DNA of 64,000 bases from Cololabis saira (taxonomy: Eukaryota; Chordata; Actinopteri; Beloniformes; Belonidae): assembly GCF_033807715.1 (NCBI RefSeq), contig NC_084591.1, positions 32,855,090-32,919,089 of the forward strand, given 5' to 3'. Position numbers and translations under genes: made by a program. The notes below the pieces were generated by a model. That model was not told where the DNA came from and did not search any database. It saw only the letters and a program-made list of their open reading frames with translations. Below are positions 58,586 through 64,000 of this stretch, one piece after another (the stretch's first letter is position 1; the number at the start of each line of letters is the position of its first letter).

Positions 58586-59000
58586 ATTCTAGACCTTAAC
58601 ACAGCTTTATAAAATAAAATTTAGACCTTAAACAAGCTTTACAAAATAAAATCTAGACCTTTAACCAGCTTTACAAAATACATTTAGACCTTAAACCAGC
58701 TTTACAAAATTATATCAGAAACTAAACCAGCTTTACAAAATAAAATCTAGACCTTAAACCAGCTTTACAAAATAAAATCTAGACCTTAAACCAGCTTTAC
58801 AAAATAAAATCTACACCCTAAACCAGCTTTACAAAATAGAATCTAGACCCTAAACCAGCTTTACAAAATAGAATCTAGACCTTAAACCAGCTTTACAAAA
58901 TAAAATTTAGACCTTAACAGTGTAAAAAAATAAAATCTAGACCCTAAACCAGCTTTACAAAATAAAATCTAGAAGTTAAACCAGCTTTACAGAATAACCC
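58586..59000. repeat. 32-bp tandem array, about 13 units
   Basis: The unit is accttaaaccagctttacaa followed by aataaaatctag, repeated about 13 times with substitutions and one shortened unit near 58915. Confidence 0.95.
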
Positions 59001-59646
59001 CCCGGGTTTGGACCATAACATCGTGACCACATGACCTTCTCAGAAGGACCGATGTCATCCTTGTATCAGCTGATCCACCCCCCCTTCCCCCGTCCTGAAC
59101 ATCCCGCCCCTCCATTCACCTGCTGCCCCTTATACCTCCATCTGTACCCCATTATTACCCATTTACACCCCTTTACCCCCCCGACCACCCCCCCAGTCGG
59201 CCGACATTTTGTCCCCGCGCTAGGCTCTGTGCTAGCCGCTCCGCGGCGGTACTGGACCCGCTCCGGGACCGACCCCGGCGATGACAGCGCGACCAAGCCG
59301 CATCTCACTGTCCGCCGCAGGAACACGAGCAGGTGCCCTGTTATTACAGACTTTAAATGTCATGCAGACGTTAAAGTACCCGCCGCAGCCTCGCCTGGTA
59401 CAGTAGCAGCAGTAGCCCAGGCTGGCACCGCTAGGATGGGGTGAGGATGGAGGGAGACCCTCCTCCTCCTCCCTCCATCAGCCCGCTGCGGGAGGACACA
59501 CACACACATTCACCTGCACCTGCGGTGGTCCTCGGAAGCTGTTCCCGGGGGCGGGGGGGCTCCGGAGCAGCAGCGGCCGCCGCGCTGCGATGGCCGGCGG
59601 TGGTGAAGCCTTCCTCCTCCCCGGCCGCGCTGACGCTAGAGCCGGA

Positions 59647-59768
59647 GTTATGGTTCTGCGTGAAATCGACGCAGAGCCTATGGCGTAGGGTACGGCGTAG
59701 GGTGCGCGTCGCCGCGTTCCCTACGCCGTAGGCTCTGCGTTGGTGTAACGCGGAACCATAAATCAGCC
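59647..59768. repeat. Foldback element, copy 4
   Basis: gttatggttctgcgtgaaat at the left and gtaacgcggaaccataaatc at the right, with cagagcctatggcgta / tacgccgtaggctctg inside. Confidence 0.88.
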
Positions 59769-59869
59769 TTTGACGGCTCGGCACGGTAGAAACCATTCCG
59801 CGGGGACGGGGGGGTGGCGGGGGGGAGGGATGCGGGGAGGGGGTTTACACCCGCGGCGGCGGCCGTCCG

Positions 59870-60308
59870 GGGTTCTGACAATTTCTGCTGCTCTGCCAAA
59901 AAATGCTACCTAATGGTTTTCTACCTTTGTAGAGCTACAATTTTACTGTGTTTTACTCCATAGCCCACTTCCCCCTTCCCCCCTCCCCCCCAAGTGGTCC
60001 CTGTCTCTTGCCAGGCTGTTATTGTAAATAAGAATGTTCTTAATGACCTGCCTGGTTAAATAAAGGCCAATGACTGAATTATAATTGTTGTTTTTTTCTC
60101 TTTATAGTATAATGTTCACAAAGTGTAATGCAATTCATGTCATGGGTAGTGTATTTTGAAGGATCAAATACTCAACATCCCATATTATCAATTTTACACC
60201 GTGCAAGACATCATGGACCTGCCAATCAAACTTTGAAAATCCACTGTGCGCATGCGCAGAACCACAAAGTAGCATTTCTCGGCAGGTAGCAGAAATTGGC
60301 AGGACACC
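59870..60308. mobile_element. Inverted-repeat element containing a common repeat tail
   Basis: acaatttctgctgctctgcc at 59877 is mirrored by ggcaggtagcagaaattggc near 60281-60300, giving arms of about 40 bp with mismatches. Inside, near 60010-60065, is gttcttaatgacctgcctgg followed by ttaaataaagg, a very common teleost repeat end. Confidence 0.6.
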
Positions 60309-60810
60309 GGCAGCATCCCGCCCCCCGCCGCCCCGATAGGAGCGTGTGAGCACCGGGGACACGAGCGGGCGGAGCCGCGGCGGCTCCGGCTCTGCGGCCA
60401 GTGCCCGTCGCCGCTGAGCATTGGACGCGACTGCTCATTATGTCACTCGTCCCAATAATTAAATTTATAAAGGAAGCAACCAAATGGCTCCCAGTGCGGT
60501 GCAGTCACCTCCAGGTTCATATCTCAGTACTCGAGTTGTAAAAAAAAAATCAGGGGGGATGGTGGATTTTATCATACGGGGACAGATAATTTGTGCTGAT
60601 TACAAATAATATAATATATTACAAATAATAGCACTGACCAAAACACCTGCAGAAATACTGCAGGAATTACATAGCAGCAGTTAAATGCAGCCTTCTGTAA
60701 GCTTTAAATATCCACTGGGTTTATATCAAATAGCTACATCAAAATAAAAAACAGTTTTCTGAACTTATCAATATGCCTCAGTCCTTCACAGGATAAGTAA
60801 AATGGATCAC

Positions 60811-61090
60811 TGCAAAAACTCAAAATCTTAACAAGAATATTTCAGTAATATTTCTAGTTAAAATGTCTCATTTTAGTAAAAAAAAATCTCATTACACTTA
60901 AAACAAGACTCATCACTGGAAAACACAACAATTTTCACCTGCTTCAAGTAGATTTTCACTTGAAATAAGTAGAAAAATCTGATTTTCCTACTTATTTCAA
61001 GTGACAATATACTTGAAACAGGTGATAATTGTCAAATAAGTTATTTTTCTGGTGTTATTTTTCTGGTGATGACGCTAAATGTTGAAATAG
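60811..61090. mobile_element. Possible CACTA/EnSpm-derived miniature element
   Basis: It starts cactgcaaaaactcaaaatc and has internal inverted pairs (cacttgaaataagtag / ctacttatttcaagtg at 60956-61003). The start resembles widespread 'cactgcaaaaa' elements. The right terminus is not clear. Confidence 0.5.
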
Positions 61091-61234
61091 CAGTAATACC
61101 ACCTTCATTGATGAAATGACATAAGGGATGGAAAGTCGGGATGGCAGTTTTACAGGGGGGATTATTTTTACCATTTTTATTTCAGGGGGGATGCCATCCC
61201 CTCTCACCCCCCCTCAACTCCAGTACTGCATATA

Positions 61235-61960
61235 CCTGTCAAGTTTGGGATTTAAAAATACGAGAAATTTTCTGCCGCTGTCCCACCAGGCCAACCGAGG
61301 CCCAGTATCTTAAATTTTAAGAAAGATTTACGAGAAATCTAAAATAACTACGTGTCAAACCTTTATAAACTACAATTATGTGCTCAGAAGAATCGGATAA
61401 TTCTACCTTTGTTGACACTGAAATGCTGTGGAAATTCCTATGTATGTAATTCCTATAATACAGCCTAAATGAAAACACAAAAGTGGATTAAAGCACATTT
61501 ATTTATTTTAAATATTTTCAGTTAATATACACATGAATTGTCTTCAAGTGAAACATTTTCATTTTCTTTTAAGTTGTAATTTTCACTCCTGTGGCTCTCT
61601 GGTATTCACTGACTGATGACACAGACGCATGTTTCTGTATCTCCTCTTTAGGAAAGTAAATTTGGTTTCCCATTTTTAGAGATATTTACACCAAGTCTTC
61701 TTTTTTGTCAGAAATATCTTCACTCTGATTACATCCATCCATCCCTGTTTGTTCCAGTTGTTGCCACTAATCTCGCGAGAACGGCCACCCAGGCTACAGC
61801 AGGTGGCAGTTCTCATGAGGTTAGTGACAATTCAGTTTGCTGTTTAAAAATTATTATATTATAAAACTGGAAATTTACAGGAAAATACTAATACGGGAGG
61901 ACGGCGGGAAAGAGGGGTCAAATACGGTAGTTTCCCGGCCAAAACGGGAGACTTGACAGG
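61235..61960. mobile_element. Inverted-repeat element ('cctgtcaagt' ends), TA flanks
   Basis: cctgtcaagtttgggattta at the left is mirrored by aaaacgggagacttgacagg at the right. TATA precedes and TAT follows, which suggests a TA-type target. There is no transposase frame. Confidence 0.7.
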
Positions 61961-64000
61961 TATGTCCAGGTTGTGTTTGCAGAGCAGACGGATCTGACCT
62001 TTTCTGGCCCACGACAGCATGCAGATGTAGTTCTGCACTTGTATTACAGCTCTGTACCGTTGTAGACACATGCATGGACCATGATGACATCTCCCACAGC
62101 TTAACAAGCACTAGTAGGGAATCCACTCACTAATAAAATTACTAATTACTAATAGAATAAAATGTTTACTTTAACAGTTTTGTTGTTAAGTCGTGGATTT
62201 GAAACAAAAATATCAAAAAGGGGGGAAAAAACAAAGAAAAACATATGTAGAGGTAACGCAATTCAAAGATAGAAGGAAGGGAAAATGTTTCTCAAAATGG
62301 AGAGTTAAGAAAAACGCCAATGTTTGGAGCCTTAAGGTCGATTTGTCTGTTAGATGTTTGCTGCATCTCTACAGTAATAATGCATTTATACCTAATATTA
62401 ATCGTTATTATATGAATGTAATATAATAAAAAGCAAATATATTTGTAGTTGCTGTAAGCCTGTAAATGTCCCCTGAAACAAACCATATGACTGATGGGGC
62501 CCTGGATGAAGGAGTCTGACCCATGGGTGTACAACAAGAGCGTTAACAGGCACTTTTAACGGACGCTTTAAACACGCTTTGGATCTCCAGTTTATTGCCT
62601 GATCTTTGGGATAATTAAAATGTAAATTAGATAGCAATATTTACCCAGTTCTATTTGTCTGATAAAAGGGGGATATTCATAAAAGTCTGGCATTTATCAT
62701 CCAATCAAAATCTACAGGTACTCAGCAGTCGGTGTTGACCGATCAGAAAATAAGATAAAAATACTAGAATGAAGGGATTCAATTTAAGCTGCTATTTTAA
62801 AGTAGCCAAAACAAATCTTCTGTGCAGGAAAGCCATGTGAGATAACCTGATTACTGCTGTGATGTAATATCAGATAAGTCTGGATAACGTCACCAACGCA
62901 ACAATAGTAAATATCTCCTGCAGTAGATTTCCTCAGGAAGTCATTGGAGGCCGCTAAACAGACCGCTCTGCAAAGGACGCTCTGTGCATTCAAAGCGTCT
63001 GCTGGATGTTATGCAACATCCAGCACAACTGAGAAGCAATAAATCAGCTTGAGATGACAGACCTATGAACAGCAGCGTTTGCATTCATGCACCACTAGAA
63101 CAGCTGTTTTAAATATATTATAAGTAGCAGTAGTTATCTCAGATATCCGGCTTCATTTGGTGACATAAGTGGACCATTTGCACACATCATCCCAACGTTG
63201 GAGCATTTCCTCCCTGGTCTTTAAGCACAATTTACCAGGATCCATCCATACATCCAATATCTGCACCTGCTTATTCCTGTTCATGGGACCAGCTGGAGCC
63301 GATCCCAGTTCTGTTCAGGTCCAAGTACACAACCATACACGTGCCCCTGAGCAATCTGAATCACAGATAAAGCGAACATACATGATACTTTTTATTTATT
63401 CAGTCTATGGACTATGGGGGGAACCAGAAGACCCGGAGAGGACCCAGAAACCAGGAGCCTCCCACGAGTCAACAGTGCCAACCACCCGATTCAGATGATT
63501 TGAATAATGTTCATGGATTTATTTAAATAACATTATCTTGAAACAGATATTTATGTTTTATGTCTAAATAGACAGAAACTTTTATTTAAACGGTGCATAA
63601 CTGATAAAGATAATAAAGTAGAGGAGGTCTAACTCTCATGCCGTCCAGACGGGGGTGTCCAGGGGAAGCAGCTGTTCCACGAGTAAAATGCCCTTATATT
63701 GTTTTATCTATGAAACCGTTTGGATGTCCCTCTCTACTACAGCACATATAAACTTTAGAAGTGGAGAGCTGAGGTAGGTTGTTCCAGTGGTAATGACATG
63801 CTGCAGAAAGTCATTTAAAATGCAGACAATAGAATTAAAATCCACCCGAAAGTCACGATGCTCGATACTCCTTCCCACGGGGCGTGCAGATGTAATCGAT
63901 ATACATTCAAATGTAAATCGTGCACTGCACCAAACTGCACTTTAAAGACTCTATAGCATGTACGTCAGCCTTCGTTCTTGCGTTTCCAGAGCTGCATGAT
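61961..64000. other. Mostly unrecognised; degenerate dispersed repeat at about 63241-63470
   Basis: From 63241 the order tccatccatacatccaatat, cagctggagccgatcccag, ggaaccagaagacccggaga resembles a very common fish repeat in decayed form. Nothing else in this stretch is supported. Confidence 0.45.

Larger units (their letters stand above)
59190..60430. promoter_or_regulatory. CpG-rich block, candidate promoter region
   Basis: The segments 59190-59330, 59540-59770 and 60300-60430 are GC-rich with many CpG, unlike the AT-rich surroundings. This is the only such block upstream of tjp1 in the window, so it could hold the tjp1 transcription start and first exon about 19 kb from the PDZ1 exons. No first exon in the right phase was identified. 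Part of the CpG content comes from foldback copy 4. Confidence 0.4.

Noticed and set aside
59170..59207. Minus-strand ATG at 59207 reading MSADWGG as the tjp1 first coding exon
   Set aside because: Mammalian ZO-1 also starts MSA, but the available GT donors leave phase 1, while the next exon (40836) needs phase 0.
63169..63498. Plus-strand 109-residue open frame
   Set aside because: It overlaps a degenerate dispersed repeat and shows no domain.

Overview
The window is nuclear DNA of a teleost fish. It holds the end of one spliced gene and almost all of a second, embedded in dense transposon-derived sequence. The evidence is the exon-intron structure, vertebrate-type proteins, short introns (one of 71 bp), fish-type LINEs and SINEs, many hAT-like and Tc1-like miniature elements, and long microsatellites. 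I cannot name the species.

Left part (1-6237, + strand): the last nine coding exons (about 461 codons) of a very-long-chain acyl-CoA synthetase / fatty acid transport protein, closest to SLC27A2 (FATP2). Its first exons lie left of the window. Between about 6.24 and 7.98 kb is a convergent intergenic gap with a 17-bp tandem repeat and a decayed hAT transposon.

Middle part (7982-40836, - strand): tjp1, encoding the tight-junction scaffold ZO-1. I place 27 coding exons (5157 nt, 1718 codons plus stop). The reading frame closes across all 26 junctions. The domain order is PDZ1, PDZ2, PDZ3, SH3, GUK-like, acidic region, proline/tyrosine-rich region, ZU5, with the usual ZO-1 C-terminus. Only the short first coding segment upstream of the codon before AMEET is not found. 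The two genes are tail to tail and are not known to share a pathway.

The tjp1 introns hold most of the unusual structure. Several hAT-like elements have exact 8-bp target duplications, and one of these has duplicated the splice donor of the SH3 exon. An L1-type LINE is inserted in another L1 with a 17-bp target duplication and is open to its truncation point. There are two palindromic Tc1-like elements, a triple nest of miniature elements, and a 22/24-bp minisatellite of about 1.7 kb split by a hAT-like element that itself contains a foldback.

Right part (40837-64000): probably tjp1 intron 1 and upstream sequence. It carries a 95-unit CA tract, further hAT-like elements, a TTAA-flanked element, a LINE split by a tRNA-derived SINE, AT tracts, a 32-bp satellite-like array, a CpG-rich block at 59.2-60.45 kb that could be a promoter, and more miniature elements. 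I find no other convincing protein-coding gene.
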